64,000 nt of DNA. Source: Streptomyces sp. BV286. Lineage in GTDB: Bacteria > Actinomycetota > Actinomycetes > Streptomycetales > Streptomycetaceae. The number at the start of each line of letters is the position of its first letter. The first letter of the stretch is position 1. This document shows positions 26,108-34,360 of this stretch, piece by piece. Below the pieces are notes generated by a model. It had not been told where the DNA came from and ran no database searches. It was given only the letters and a program-made list of their open reading frames with translations. The DNA lies in the NCBI RefSeq assembly GCF_019090165.1, contig NZ_JAHRIB010000212.1, positions 186,001 to 250,000 of the forward strand, written 5' to 3'. A program made the translations under genes and the position numbers.

Positions 26108-27027
26108 CCGCGCAGCTCCTTACCGGTGAGCTCCAAGAAGACGTCCTCCAGGGTGTGCCGCTCCACGGAGATCTTCTCCGGCATCACCCCGTGCTGGGCG
26201 CACCAGGTCGTGACGGTCGCGAGGAGCTGCGGGTCGATCTTGCCGCCCACCAGGTACGTGCCCGGGGCCGGCTCGGCCGCCGTGCAGTCCGCCGGGAGGG
26301 CCTTGAGGAGGGAGGTCACGTCGAGGCCGGGGCGACCGCTGAAGCGGAGGGTGTTCTCGGCGCCGCCGCGGCACAGCTCCTCGGGGGAGCCCTGGGCGAT
26401 GACCCGGCCCGCGTCGACGATCGCCACGTCGTCGGCGAGCTGCTCGGCCTCGTCCATGTGGTGCGTGGTCAGGATCACCGAGACACCGTCGGCGCGCAGA
26501 TCGCGTACGAGTTCCCAGGTGGCCCGGCGTGCCTGCGGGTCGAGGCCCGCGGTCGGCTCGTCCAGGAAGACCAGCTCGGGGCGGCCGACGACGGCCATGG
26601 CGAGCGCGAGGCGCTGCTGCTGGCCCCCCGAGAGCCGGCGGTACGTCGTCCGGCCGCAGCTGCCGAGGCCCAGGCGCTCGATCAGCGCGTCCACGTCCAG
26701 CGGATGCGCGTGCAGTTCGGCCACGTGCCGGAGCATCTCGTCGGCGCGGGCGCCGGAGTAGACGCCGCCGGACTGGAGCATCACGCCGACGCGGGGCCGC
26801 AGGGCGGAGGCCTCGCGCACCGGGTCGAGGCCGAGCACACGGACGGTTCCGGAGTCCGGCCTGCGGTATCCCTCACAGCTTTCCACGGTGGTCGTCTTGC
26901 CCGCGCCGTTGGGGCCGAGCACGGCGGTGACGCCCGCCCGGGCCACCAGGTCCAGGCCGTCCACCGCGGTCTTCCTGCCGTACCGCTTCACCAGACCGTT
27001 GACCTGGACGACTGGCTCACTTCGCAT
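26104..27027 (-). CDS. ABC transporter ATP-binding protein (ABC-2/DrrA class)
   Basis: 307 residues. Walker A GPNGAGKTTTVE near residue 40, signature LSGGQQQRLALAMA near 135, Walker B LVFLDEPTAGLD near 155 and the switch TTHHMDEAE near 190. A C-terminal extension of about 80 residues is typical of DrrA-like ATPases. Translationally coupled to the ABC-2 permease. The AAC(3)-like gene lies 68 bp upstream on the same strand, so aac-ATPase-permease-ctaA may be read together. Confidence 0.93.
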   Translation of the reverse strand: MRSEPVVQVNGLVKRYGRKTAVDGLDLVARAGVTAVLGPNGAGKTTTVESCEGYRRPDSGTVRVLGLDPVREASALRPRVGVMLQSGGVYSGARADEMLRHVAELHAHPLDVDALIERLGLGSCGRTTYRRLSGGQQQRLALAMAVVGRPELVFLDEPTAGLDPQARRATWELVRDLRADGVSVILTTHHMDEAEQLADDVAIVDAGRVIAQGSPEELCRGGAENTLRFSGRPGLDVTSLLKALPADCTAAEPAPGTYLVGGKIDPQLLATVTTWCAQHGVMPEKISVERHTLEDVFLELTGKELRG

Positions 27028-27095
27028 GGGCGGCCTCGCTTCGCATGAGCGCCAAGTCTAGGGACGGGCGGGCGGGTGCCGGAGGGCGGGTCGGG

Positions 27096-27935
27096 TCACG
27101 AGCGGCGCGGGACGGGCGCGTCGTCCGTGATCCATTCCTCCCGCGAGCGGTGCAGCGCGAGCCACCGCTGCGCGTAGGCCACCGCGTCGGCCAGGGGGAA
27201 CAGCCGCACGTCGGCGGCGCCCACCCGGCCGCGCACGACCGGCCGGTCCCGCTCGAAGTCGGCGCCCAGGGTGTCGAACTCCTCCGAGCTGACCGCGACC
27301 TCCGTCACGACCTCCCAGCGCGGCCCCTGCGGAGTGAGCACGGACCGCCCCACCTCCGTCCGGGGCGAGGGGATCCGGTACTCGGCGAGGTGGAAACCGG
27401 TGCAGGAGTCGTAGCCCGCGCCGAGCAGCAGGACCCGGGCGCCCCTCTCCTCCAGGCGGGCCAGCGGGCTGCGCTCGCCCAGCCGGCAGTCCGGGGCGTG
27501 GTCCCGGACGACCGCCGCCGCGCCCGGGCCGACGGCCGCGAACGAGGTCTGCGGGTGCGCGCTGCGCAGGGCGCCGGGCCAGGTGCGCACGGTCTCCGGG
27601 ACGACGCCCACTCCGCGTGAGGGCGTCACGAGCGGGTCGTACGCGGGCATCGTGGCGCGGATCGTCGGCCACCACTGTTCGGGCACGGCCGGGTTGCTCC
27701 ACAGGGCCGGGTCGGAGAGGTCCCCCGACTGGGTGGGAACCACGAGCGTGCCGTCGGGGCCGAGTGCGTCGAGCAGTCCCTGGACGACGGCGACCGCACC
27801 TCCGTTGACCCAGCCGAGGGAACGGAGCGACGAGTGCGCGAGGAGCGTCTCACCGGGGCGCACACCGAGTGCGCGCAGGTCCGCGGCGAGGCCGGCGCGC
27901 GTGACGAGAGGGCCGGTCGGAGGGGGTGTCGGCAT
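27096..27935 (-). CDS. aminoglycoside 3-N-acetyltransferase family protein
   Basis: 279 residues from ATG 27935. The AAC(3) fold signatures are visible: RPGETLLAHSSLRSLGWVNGGAVAVVQGLLDALGPDGTLVVPT (residues 25-67), PEQWWPTIRATMPAYDPLVTPSRGVGVVPE, and SAHPQTSFAAVGPGAA near 128. Further on come a serine/His-containing LLLGAGYDSCTGFHLAEY and the final VRLFPLADAVAYAQRWL. Enzymes of this family acetylate the 3-amino group of 2-deoxystreptamine aminoglycosides. Many actinobacterial chromosomal copies have other or unknown substrates, so resistance is not assured. No clear ribosome site. Confidence 0.85.
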   Translation of the reverse strand: MPTPPPTGPLVTRAGLAADLRALGVRPGETLLAHSSLRSLGWVNGGAVAVVQGLLDALGPDGTLVVPTQSGDLSDPALWSNPAVPEQWWPTIRATMPAYDPLVTPSRGVGVVPETVRTWPGALRSAHPQTSFAAVGPGAAAVVRDHAPDCRLGERSPLARLEERGARVLLLGAGYDSCTGFHLAEYRIPSPRTEVGRSVLTPQGPRWEVVTEVAVSSEEFDTLGADFERDRPVVRGRVGAADVRLFPLADAVAYAQRWLALHRSREEWITDDAPVPRRS

Positions 27936-27977
27936 GGTTCGGCAGTCTCGCCGACACCCCCGCACGCCGCCACCGAA

Positions 27978-27989
27978 TTGATCGATCAA
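27978..27989. promoter_or_regulatory. 12-bp palindrome upstream of AAC(3)-like gene
   Basis: TTGATCGATCAA is a perfect palindrome 43 bp upstream of the acetyltransferase start codon. It may be an operator, or chance clustering of GATC. It lies 16 bp from the candidate iron box. Confidence 0.3.
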
Positions 27990-28005
27990 AGATCATTGCC
28001 GCAGG

Positions 28006-28024
28006 TCAGATTAGGTTTACCTAA
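28006..28024. promoter_or_regulatory. candidate iron box (DmdR/IdeR-type) upstream of suf operon
   Basis: TCAGATTAGGTTTACCTAA matches 15 of 19 positions of the actinobacterial iron-box consensus TTAGGTTAGGCTAACCTAA as I recall it, including both TTAGG- and CCTAA-type cores. It lies 36 bp upstream of the sufR -35 and 71 bp upstream of the divergent acetyltransferase start. Iron control of one or both genes is an inference. Confidence 0.5.
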
Positions 28025-28059
28025 GTGATGCACCGCACCCCGCCCGGCGCGGACGCGGC

Positions 28060-28096
28060 TTGTCAGTCTCTGAGGAATTACGCAACAATGGCGTTG
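28060..28096 (+). promoter_or_regulatory. sufR promoter with SufR operator CAAC-N6-GTTG
   Basis: TTGTCA (28060-28065) and AACAAT (28084-28089) form an 18-bp-spaced promoter that puts transcription start at about the GTG 28096. The sequence CAACAATGGCGTTG (28083-28096) is exactly the CAAC-N6-GTTG palindrome reported as the [4Fe-4S]-SufR binding site in S. avermitilis. It overlaps the -10 and touches the start codon, so bound SufR would block the promoter directly. The transcript appears leaderless. Confidence 0.82.
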
Positions 28097-28848
28097 TGAA
28101 ATACGTCGGCGAGGTTCGGGAGACCCCCGCGGGGGCCCCTCAGGAGGAACTCGCGACCGGTGAGCGCTCCACGCGCAACCGCGTCGCGCGCTCCATCCTG
28201 GACCACGGCCCGTCGACCGTGGCCGACCTGGCCGGACGGCTGGGCCTGACCCAGGCCGCCGTCCGCCGCCACCTTGACGCCCTCGTCTCCGACGACGTCG
28301 TGGAGGCCCGCGAGCAGCGGGTCTACGGCGCCCGTACGCGCGGACGGCCCGCAAAGGTGTTCGCCCTGACCGACTGCGGCCGGGACGCCTTCGACCAGTC
28401 CTACGACAAGCTCGCCGCCGACGCCCTGCGTTGGATCGCCGAGCGTGAGGGCGGGGAGGGGGCGCTCGTCGCCTTCGCCCGCGCCAGGATGGCCGCCCAG
28501 GCCGAGGCGTACCGCAAGGCCGTCGAGTCCGTCGCCCCCGAGAAGCGCGCCGAAGCACTGGCCAAGGCCCTGAGCGCGGACGGGTACGCTGCTACGGCGC
28601 GCAGCGCACCGGTCGGCGAGCAGCTCTGCCAGCACCACTGCCCGGTCGCTCATGTCGCCGAGCAGTTCCCGCAGCTGTGCGAGGCGGAGACCGAGATCTT
28701 CTCCCAGTTGCTGGGGACACACGTCCAGCGGCTGGCCACCATCGCCCACGGCGACGGGGTCTGCACGACGTTCATCCCCAAGATTTCCACGCTTCCCAAG
28801 ACCACTGATCACGCATCCGCACGTACCGCCGGGAGGAACCCCGCATGA
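28096..28848 (+). CDS. sufR: Fe-S cluster-sensing repressor SufR
   Basis: 250 residues from GTG 28096. N-terminal winged helix (residues 25-90) with ARSILDHGPSTVADLAGRLGLTQAAVRRHLDALV and wing GARTRGRPAKVFALT, of the ArsR/DeoR-like SufR type. Cysteines fall at 178, 182, 195 and 223, the same numbers as the cluster-binding region described for S. avermitilis SufR, which supports this start over an upstream GTG at 28060. As holo-protein it represses the suf operon; loss of its cluster signals Fe-S demand. No Shine-Dalgarno sequence, so a leaderless mRNA is likely. The stop overlaps the sufB start. Confidence 0.94.
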   Translation: MKYVGEVRETPAGAPQEELATGERSTRNRVARSILDHGPSTVADLAGRLGLTQAAVRRHLDALVSDDVVEAREQRVYGARTRGRPAKVFALTDCGRDAFDQSYDKLAADALRWIAEREGGEGALVAFARARMAAQAEAYRKAVESVAPEKRAEALAKALSADGYAATARSAPVGEQLCQHHCPVAHVAEQFPQLCEAETEIFSQLLGTHVQRLATIAHGDGVCTTFIPKISTLPKTTDHASARTAGRNPA

Positions 28849-30269
28849 CACTCCCCATCGAGGAGACCGCCCACCCCGAGCTCGAGGGCCTGGGCAACTA
28901 CGAATACGGCTGGGCCGACTCCGACGTGGCTGGTGCCTCTGCCAAGCGCGGTATCAACGAGGACGTCGTCCGGGACATCTCCGCCAAGAAGAGCGAGCCG
29001 GAGTGGATGACCAAGCTCCGTCTCAAGGGCCTGCGCCTGTTCGACAAGAAGCCCATGCCGAACTGGGGCTCCGACCTCTCCGGCATCGACTTCGACAACA
29101 TCAAGTACTTCGTGCGGTCCACGGAGAAGCAGGCGCAGTCCTGGGAGGACCTGCCCGAGGACATCAAGAGCACGTACGACAAGCTCGGCATCCCCGAGGC
29201 GGAGAAGCAGCGCCTCGTCGCCGGTGTCGCGGCCCAGTACGAGTCCGAGGTCGTCTACCACCAGATCAACGAGGAGCTCGAGGCGCAGGGTGTCATCTTC
29301 ATGGACACCGACACGGCGCTGAAGGAGCACCCGGAGCTCTTCAAGGAGTACTTCGGCACGGTCATCCCGGTCGGCGACAACAAGTTCGCGTCGCTGAACT
29401 CCGCGGTGTGGTCCGGCGGCTCCTTCATCTACGTGCCGAAGGGCGTGCACGTCGAGATCCCGCTCCAGGCCTACTTCCGTATCAACACGGAGAACATGGG
29501 CCAGTTCGAGCGGACGCTGATCATCGTCGACGAGGACGCCTACGTCCACTACGTCGAGGGCTGCACGGCGCCGATCTACAAGTCGGACTCCCTGCACTCC
29601 GCGGTGGTCGAGATCATCGTGAAGAAGGGCGCCCGCTGCCGCTACACGACCATCCAGAACTGGTCGAACAACGTCTACAACCTGGTCACCAAGCGTGCCG
29701 TGGCCTACGAGGGCGCGACCATGGAGTGGGTCGACGGCAACATCGGCTCCAAGGTCACCATGAAGTACCCGGCCGTCTACCTGATGGGCGAGCACGCCAA
29801 GGGCGAGACCCTGTCCATCGCCTTCGCCGGTGAGGGCCAGCACCAGGACGCCGGCTCCAAGATGGTCCACATGGCGCCGAACACCTCCTCCAACATCGTC
29901 TCGAAGTCCGTGGCGCGCGGTGGCGGGCGTACGTCCTACCGCGGTCTCGTCGAGATCGGCGAGGGCGCCCACGGCTCCAAGTCCAACGTGCTGTGCGACG
30001 CGCTGCTCGTCGACACCATCTCCCGTTCCGACACGTACCCGTACGTGGACGTCCGCGAGGACGACGTGTCCATGGGCCACGAGGCCACCGTCTCCAAGGT
30101 CAGCGACGACCAGCTCTTCTACCTGATGAGCCGGGGCATGACCGAGTTCGAGGCGATGGCCATGATCGTGCGCGGCTTCGTCGAGCCCATCGCGAAGGAG
30201 CTGCCCATGGAGTACGCCCTGGAGCTCAACCGGCTGATCGAGCTGCAGATGGAAGGCGCGGTCGGCTAG
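28845..30269 (+). CDS. sufB: Fe-S cluster assembly scaffold SufB
   Basis: 474 residues, normal for SufB. Start ATG 28845 overlaps the sufR stop and has GGGAGG upstream. Typical segments are KKSEPEWMTKLRLKGLRLFDKKPMP near residue 45, SAVWSGGSFIYVPKGVHVEIPLQ near 190, and the beta-helix core VHYVEGCTAPIYKSDSLHSAVVEI near 230 with the conserved Cys. The C-terminal YLMSRGMTEFEAMAMIVRGFVEPI is shared with SufD. It forms the SufBC2D complex on which clusters are built from SufS/SufU sulfur. This is the only Fe-S assembly system known in Streptomyces. Confidence 0.97.
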   Translation: MTLPIEETAHPELEGLGNYEYGWADSDVAGASAKRGINEDVVRDISAKKSEPEWMTKLRLKGLRLFDKKPMPNWGSDLSGIDFDNIKYFVRSTEKQAQSWEDLPEDIKSTYDKLGIPEAEKQRLVAGVAAQYESEVVYHQINEELEAQGVIFMDTDTALKEHPELFKEYFGTVIPVGDNKFASLNSAVWSGGSFIYVPKGVHVEIPLQAYFRINTENMGQFERTLIIVDEDAYVHYVEGCTAPIYKSDSLHSAVVEIIVKKGARCRYTTIQNWSNNVYNLVTKRAVAYEGATMEWVDGNIGSKVTMKYPAVYLMGEHAKGETLSIAFAGEGQHQDAGSKMVHMAPNTSSNIVSKSVARGGGRTSYRGLVEIGEGAHGSKSNVLCDALLVDTISRSDTYPYVDVREDDVSMGHEATVSKVSDDQLFYLMSRGMTEFEAMAMIVRGFVEPIAKELPMEYALELNRLIELQMEGAVG

Positions 30270-30325
30270 ACCCGCCCCCAGCAGTCGTTAGATTTCCGAC
30301 GTAGGAAGAGAGCAGACCGACAGCC

Positions 30326-31504
30326 ATGGCTGAGGCGCAAAACATCCCTGTGGGCTCCACCACCGCGGGCCAGATCGCGGTGGCCGCCGAGTCGACCGTC
30401 GCCACGCGCATGAGTGCGCCCCCGTCCTTCGACGTGGGGGACTTCCCGGTCCCCCACGGCCGCGAGGAGGAGTGGCGGTTCACCCCGCTGGAGCGGCTGC
30501 GCGGCCTGCACGACGGCACCGCGGCCGCCAGCGACGGCCTGAAGGTCGACGTCCAGGCGCCCGAGGGCGTCATCGTCGAGGCCGTCGGCCGTGACGACGC
30601 CCGCCTCGGCAGGGCCGGCACCCCGGTGGACCGCATCGCCGCCCAGGCGTACTCGGCGTTCGAGAAGGCCGGCGTGATCACCGTCCCCAAGGAGACCGTG
30701 CTCACCGAGCCGATCCGCATCGCCGTGCACGGCGAGGGCGGCGTCGCCTACGCCCACCAGGTCGTCGAGCTCGGAGCCTTCGCCGAGGCCGTCGTCGTCA
30801 TCGACCACACCGGTGACGCCGTACTCGCCGCCAACGTCGACTACCTCCTCGGGGACGGTGCCAAGCTGACCGTCGTCTCCGTCCAGGACTGGGACGACAA
30901 GGCCGTGCACGTGGCCCAGCACAACGCGCTGATCGGCCGCGACGCCACCTTCAAGTCGTTCGTGGTCACCTTCGGCGGCGACCTCGTACGCCTGCACCCG
31001 CGGATCTCCTACGCCGGCACCGGCGGCGAGGCCGAGCTCTTCGGCCTGTACTTCACGGACGCCGGCCAGCACCAGGAGCACCGCCTCCTCGTCGACCACA
31101 ACACCCCGCACTGCAAGTCGAACGTCGTCTACAAGGGCGCGCTCCAGGGCGAGGGCGCCCACGCGGTGTGGATCGGCGACGTCCTCATCGAGGCCAAGGC
31201 CGAGGGCACGGACACGTACGAGATGAACCGGAACCTGGTTCTGACCGACGGCGCCCGGGTCGACTCCGTGCCGAACCTCGAGATCGAGACCGGCGAGATC
31301 GTCGGCGCGGGCCACGCCTCGGCGACCGGCCGCTTCGACGACGAGCAGCTCTTCTACCTGATGGCCCGCGGCATCCCGGCCGACGAGGCCCGTCGCCTGG
31401 TGGTCCGCGGCTTCTTCGCCGAGCTGGTCCAGCAGATCGGCGTCGACGACATCCAGGAGCGCCTTCTCGTGAAGATCGACGAGGAGCTGGAGGCGTCGGT
31501 CTGA
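30326..31504 (+). CDS. sufD: Fe-S cluster assembly protein SufD
   Basis: 392 residues. N-terminal helical domain with FPVPHGREEEWRFTPLERLRGL (residues about 35-60), then the beta-helix and the SufB/SufD C-terminal signature YLMARGIPADEARRLVVRGFFAELV. It heterodimerises with SufB and contacts the SufC ATPase. It is separated from sufB by 56 bp. The stop overlaps the Rieske gene's start as TGATG, indicating coupled translation. Confidence 0.96.
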   Translation: MAEAQNIPVGSTTAGQIAVAAESTVATRMSAPPSFDVGDFPVPHGREEEWRFTPLERLRGLHDGTAAASDGLKVDVQAPEGVIVEAVGRDDARLGRAGTPVDRIAAQAYSAFEKAGVITVPKETVLTEPIRIAVHGEGGVAYAHQVVELGAFAEAVVVIDHTGDAVLAANVDYLLGDGAKLTVVSVQDWDDKAVHVAQHNALIGRDATFKSFVVTFGGDLVRLHPRISYAGTGGEAELFGLYFTDAGQHQEHRLLVDHNTPHCKSNVVYKGALQGEGAHAVWIGDVLIEAKAEGTDTYEMNRNLVLTDGARVDSVPNLEIETGEIVGAGHASATGRFDDEQLFYLMARGIPADEARRLVVRGFFAELVQQIGVDDIQERLLVKIDEELEASV

Positions 31505-31851
31505 TGACTGCCTCCGACCGTGCCCAATTCCTGCGGGCCTGCGACCTGAGCGAGCTGGAGAAGGACACCCCGAAGCGGGTGGAGCTCGACGGCACGCCGG
31601 TCTCGCTCGTGCAGACCGAGGGGGAGGTGTTCGCGATCCACGACATCTGCTCGCACGCGAACGTCTCGCTCTCCGAGGGCGAGGTGGAGGACTGTCAGAT
31701 CGAGTGCTGGCTGCACGGCTCCGCGTTCGACCTCAGAACCGGTAAGCCGTCCGGCCTCCCCGCGACGCGCCCCGTCCCCGTATATCCCGTAAAGATCGAA
31801 GGAGGCAGCGTCCTCGTCGACGTCCACGCCTCCCTCACCCAGGAGTCCTGA
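31504..31851 (+). CDS. Rieske-type [2Fe-2S] ferredoxin in suf operon
   Basis: 115 residues from ATG 31504. The two halves of a Rieske cluster site are clear: Cys-x-His in DICSHANVSLSEG near residue 47, and Cys-x-x-His in ECWLHGSAF near 66. The C-terminal LPATRPVPVYPVKIEGGSVLVDV is usual for NirD/bifenyl-dioxygenase-type ferredoxins. Its conserved place between sufD and sufC in actinobacteria suggests electron supply for cluster assembly or transfer, which is an inference. It is coupled to sufD and 7 bp before sufC. Confidence 0.94.
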   Translation: MTASDRAQFLRACDLSELEKDTPKRVELDGTPVSLVQTEGEVFAIHDICSHANVSLSEGEVEDCQIECWLHGSAFDLRTGKPSGLPATRPVPVYPVKIEGGSVLVDVHASLTQES

Positions 31852-31858
31852 GGTACCC

Positions 31859-32623
31859 ATGGCAACGCTTGAAATCCGAGACCTGCACGTCACCGTCGAG
31901 GCCGACAACGCCACGAAGGAGATCCTCAAGGGCGTCGACCTCACCGTGAAGCAGGGCGAGACACACGCCATCATGGGCCCGAACGGCTCCGGCAAGTCGA
32001 CGCTCGCCTACTCCCTCGCGGGTCACCCGAAGTACACGATCACCAGCGGCAGCGTCACCCTCGACGGTGAGGACGTCCTGGAGATGTCCGTCGACGAGCG
32101 TGCCCGCGCGGGCCTGTTCCTGGCGATGCAGTACCCGGTCGAGGTCCCCGGTGTCTCGGTCTCCAACTTCCTGCGCACCTCCGCCACCGCGATCCGCGGC
32201 GAGGCCCCCAAGCTGCGGCTGTGGGTCAAGGAGGTCAAGGAGGCCATGGAGCGTCTCAACATGGACACCTCCTTCGCCGAGCGCAACGTGAACGAGGGCT
32301 TCTCCGGCGGTGAGAAGAAGCGCCACGAGATCCTCCAGCTGGAGCTGCTCAAGCCGAAGATCGCGATCCTCGACGAGACGGACTCCGGCCTGGACGTCGA
32401 TGCCCTGCGCGTCGTCTCCGAGGGCGTCAACCGCGTCCGTGAGACCGGTGAGGTCGGCACCCTGCTGATCACGCACTACACGCGCATCCTGCGCTACATC
32501 AAGCCCGACCACGTGCACGTCTTCTCCGGCGGCCGGATCGTCGAGTCCGGCGGCGCCGAACTCGCCGACAAGCTGGAGAACGAGGGCTACGAGGTATACA
32601 CGAAGGGTGGCGCATCAGCGTGA
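31859..32623 (+). CDS. sufC: Fe-S assembly ATPase SufC
   Basis: 254 residues. ABC-type ATPase: Walker A GPNGSGKSTLAYSLAG near residue 40, signature FSGGEKKRHEILQLELL near 150 and Walker B IAILDETDSGLDVDALRVV near 173. The D-T-D-S variant after Walker B is characteristic of SufC. It powers conformational change in SufBC2D. The end overlaps sufS as GTGA. Confidence 0.97.
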   Translation: MATLEIRDLHVTVEADNATKEILKGVDLTVKQGETHAIMGPNGSGKSTLAYSLAGHPKYTITSGSVTLDGEDVLEMSVDERARAGLFLAMQYPVEVPGVSVSNFLRTSATAIRGEAPKLRLWVKEVKEAMERLNMDTSFAERNVNEGFSGGEKKRHEILQLELLKPKIAILDETDSGLDVDALRVVSEGVNRVRETGEVGTLLITHYTRILRYIKPDHVHVFSGGRIVESGGAELADKLENEGYEVYTKGGASA

Positions 32624-33876
32624 CGCAGTTGCCGGGCCTCCTCGACACCGAGGCGATCCGTAAGGACTTCCCCATCCTGGACCGCCGGGTCCACGACGGT
32701 AAGAAGCTCGTGTACCTGGACAACGCGGCGACCTCGCAGAAGCCGCGCCAGGTGCTGGACGCACTCAGCGGCTACTACGAGAACTACAACGCCAACGTCC
32801 ACCGCGGCGTGCATGTGCTCGCGGAGGAGGCCACGGCGCTGTACGAGGGCGCGCGCGACAAGGTCGCCGCGTTCATCAACGCGCCGAGCCGCGACGAGGT
32901 GATCTTCACGAAGAACGCCTCCGAGTCGCTCAACCTCGTGGCCAACATGCTCGGCTGGGCCGACGAGCCCTACCGGGTGGACCACGAGACCGAGATCGTC
33001 ATCACGGAGATGGAGCACCACTCCAACATCGTGCCGTGGCAGCTGCTGGCGCAGCGCACGGGCGCGAAACTGAAGTGGTTCGGCCTCACCGACGACGGCC
33101 GTCTCGACCTGTCCAACATCGACGAGATCATCAACGAGAAGACGAAGATCGTCTCCTTCGTGCTGGTGTCGAACATCCTGGGCACGGTCAACCCCGTCGA
33201 GGCGATAGTGCGCCGCGCGCAGGAGGTCGGCGCGCTGGTCTGCATCGACGCCTCGCAGGCCGCCCCGCACATGCCGATGGACGTCCAGGCCCTCCAGGCC
33301 GACTTCGTGGCCTTCACCGGCCACAAGATGTGCGGCCCGACCGGCATCGGCGTCCTCTGGGGCCGCCAGGAGCTGCTGGAGGACCTGCCTCCGTTCCTCG
33401 GCGGCGGCGAGATGATCGAGACGGTGTCGATGCACTCGTCGACGTACGCTCCCGCCCCGCACAAGTTCGAGGCGGGCACCCCGCCGATCGCGCAGGCGGT
33501 CGGTCTCGGTGCGGCGATCGACTACCTGAGCGCGATCGGCATGGACAAGATCCTCGCCCACGAGCACGCGCTCACCGAGTACGCGGTGAAGCGGTTCGCG
33601 GAGGTCCCGGACCTGCGGATCATCGGCCCGACGACGGCCGAGGACCGCGGCGCGGCGATCTCGTTCACACTGGGTGACATCCACCCGCACGACGTGGGCC
33701 AGGTCCTCGACGAGCAGGGCATCGCGGTCCGGGTGGGACACCACTGCGCCCGCCCCGTCTGCCTGCGCTACGGAATTCCTGCGACCACGCGAGCGTCGTT
33801 CTATCTGTACTCCACGCCGGCCGAGATCGACGCACTGGTCGACGGTCTGGAGCACGTACGGAACTTCTTCGGCTGA
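32620..33876 (+). CDS. sufS: cysteine desulfurase SufS
   Basis: 418 residues from GTG 32620. PLP enzyme of class V aminotransferase fold, group II desulfurase. YLDNAATSQKPRQVLDAL lies near residue 30, TEMEHHSNIVPWQLLA near 130, and the PLP-lysine motif FTGHKMCGPTGIGVLWG near 230. The catalytic persulfide cysteine is in VGHHCARPVC near 370. It provides sulfur from L-cysteine to SufU, the next gene. Confidence 0.97.
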   Translation: MTQLPGLLDTEAIRKDFPILDRRVHDGKKLVYLDNAATSQKPRQVLDALSGYYENYNANVHRGVHVLAEEATALYEGARDKVAAFINAPSRDEVIFTKNASESLNLVANMLGWADEPYRVDHETEIVITEMEHHSNIVPWQLLAQRTGAKLKWFGLTDDGRLDLSNIDEIINEKTKIVSFVLVSNILGTVNPVEAIVRRAQEVGALVCIDASQAAPHMPMDVQALQADFVAFTGHKMCGPTGIGVLWGRQELLEDLPPFLGGGEMIETVSMHSSTYAPAPHKFEAGTPPIAQAVGLGAAIDYLSAIGMDKILAHEHALTEYAVKRFAEVPDLRIIGPTTAEDRGAAISFTLGDIHPHDVGQVLDEQGIAVRVGHHCARPVCLRYGIPATTRASFYLYSTPAEIDALVDGLEHVRNFFG

Positions 33877-33892
33877 GGGGCGTGCTGAAACC

Positions 33893-34360
33893 GTGAAGCT
33901 GGATTCGATGTACCAGGAAGTCATCCTGGACCACTACAAGCACCCGCACGGGCGGGGCTTGCGGGATGGCGACGCCGAGGTGCACCACGTCAACCCGACG
34001 TGCGGCGACGAGATCACCCTGCGCGTGAAGTACGACGGCACGACGATCAGCGACGTCTCGTACGAGGGCCAGGGCTGCTCCATCAGTCAGGCCTCGGCCT
34101 CCGTGCTGAACGAGCTCCTCGTCGGCAAGCAGCTCACCGACGCGCAGAAGATCCAGGAGACCTTCCTGGAGCTGATGCAGTCCAAGGGCCGCATCACACC
34201 GGACGACGCGATGGAGGAGGTCCTGGAGGACGCGGTCGCGTTCGCCGGGGTCTCCAAGTACCCGGCCCGCGTCAAGTGCGCGCTGCTGAGCTGGATGGCC
34301 TGGAAGGACGCGACGGCCCAGGCCCTGGGCGAGGCCGGCGCCGAAAGGAAGACGGCATGA
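33893..34360 (+). CDS. sufU: zinc-dependent sulfurtransferase SufU
   Basis: 155 residues from GTG 33893. It belongs to the SufU branch of the IscU fold, with the Gram-positive insertion. Zinc ligands and the acceptor cysteine are visible in NPTCGDEITLRVKYDG (near residue 40), EGQGCSISQASASVLNELL (near 65) and VKCALLSWMAWKDA (near 127). It accepts persulfide from SufS and passes it to SufBCD. The stop overlaps the next gene by ATGA. Confidence 0.96.
   Translation: MKLDSMYQEVILDHYKHPHGRGLRDGDAEVHHVNPTCGDEITLRVKYDGTTISDVSYEGQGCSISQASASVLNELLVGKQLTDAQKIQETFLELMQSKGRITPDDAMEEVLEDAVAFAGVSKYPARVKCALLSWMAWKDATAQALGEAGAERKTA

Noticed and set aside
28011..28024. Reading TTAGGTTTACCTAA as a complete iron box by itself
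   Set aside because: The half-site spacing is 4 rather than 9; the 19-bp register 28006-28024 matches the consensus better and was used.
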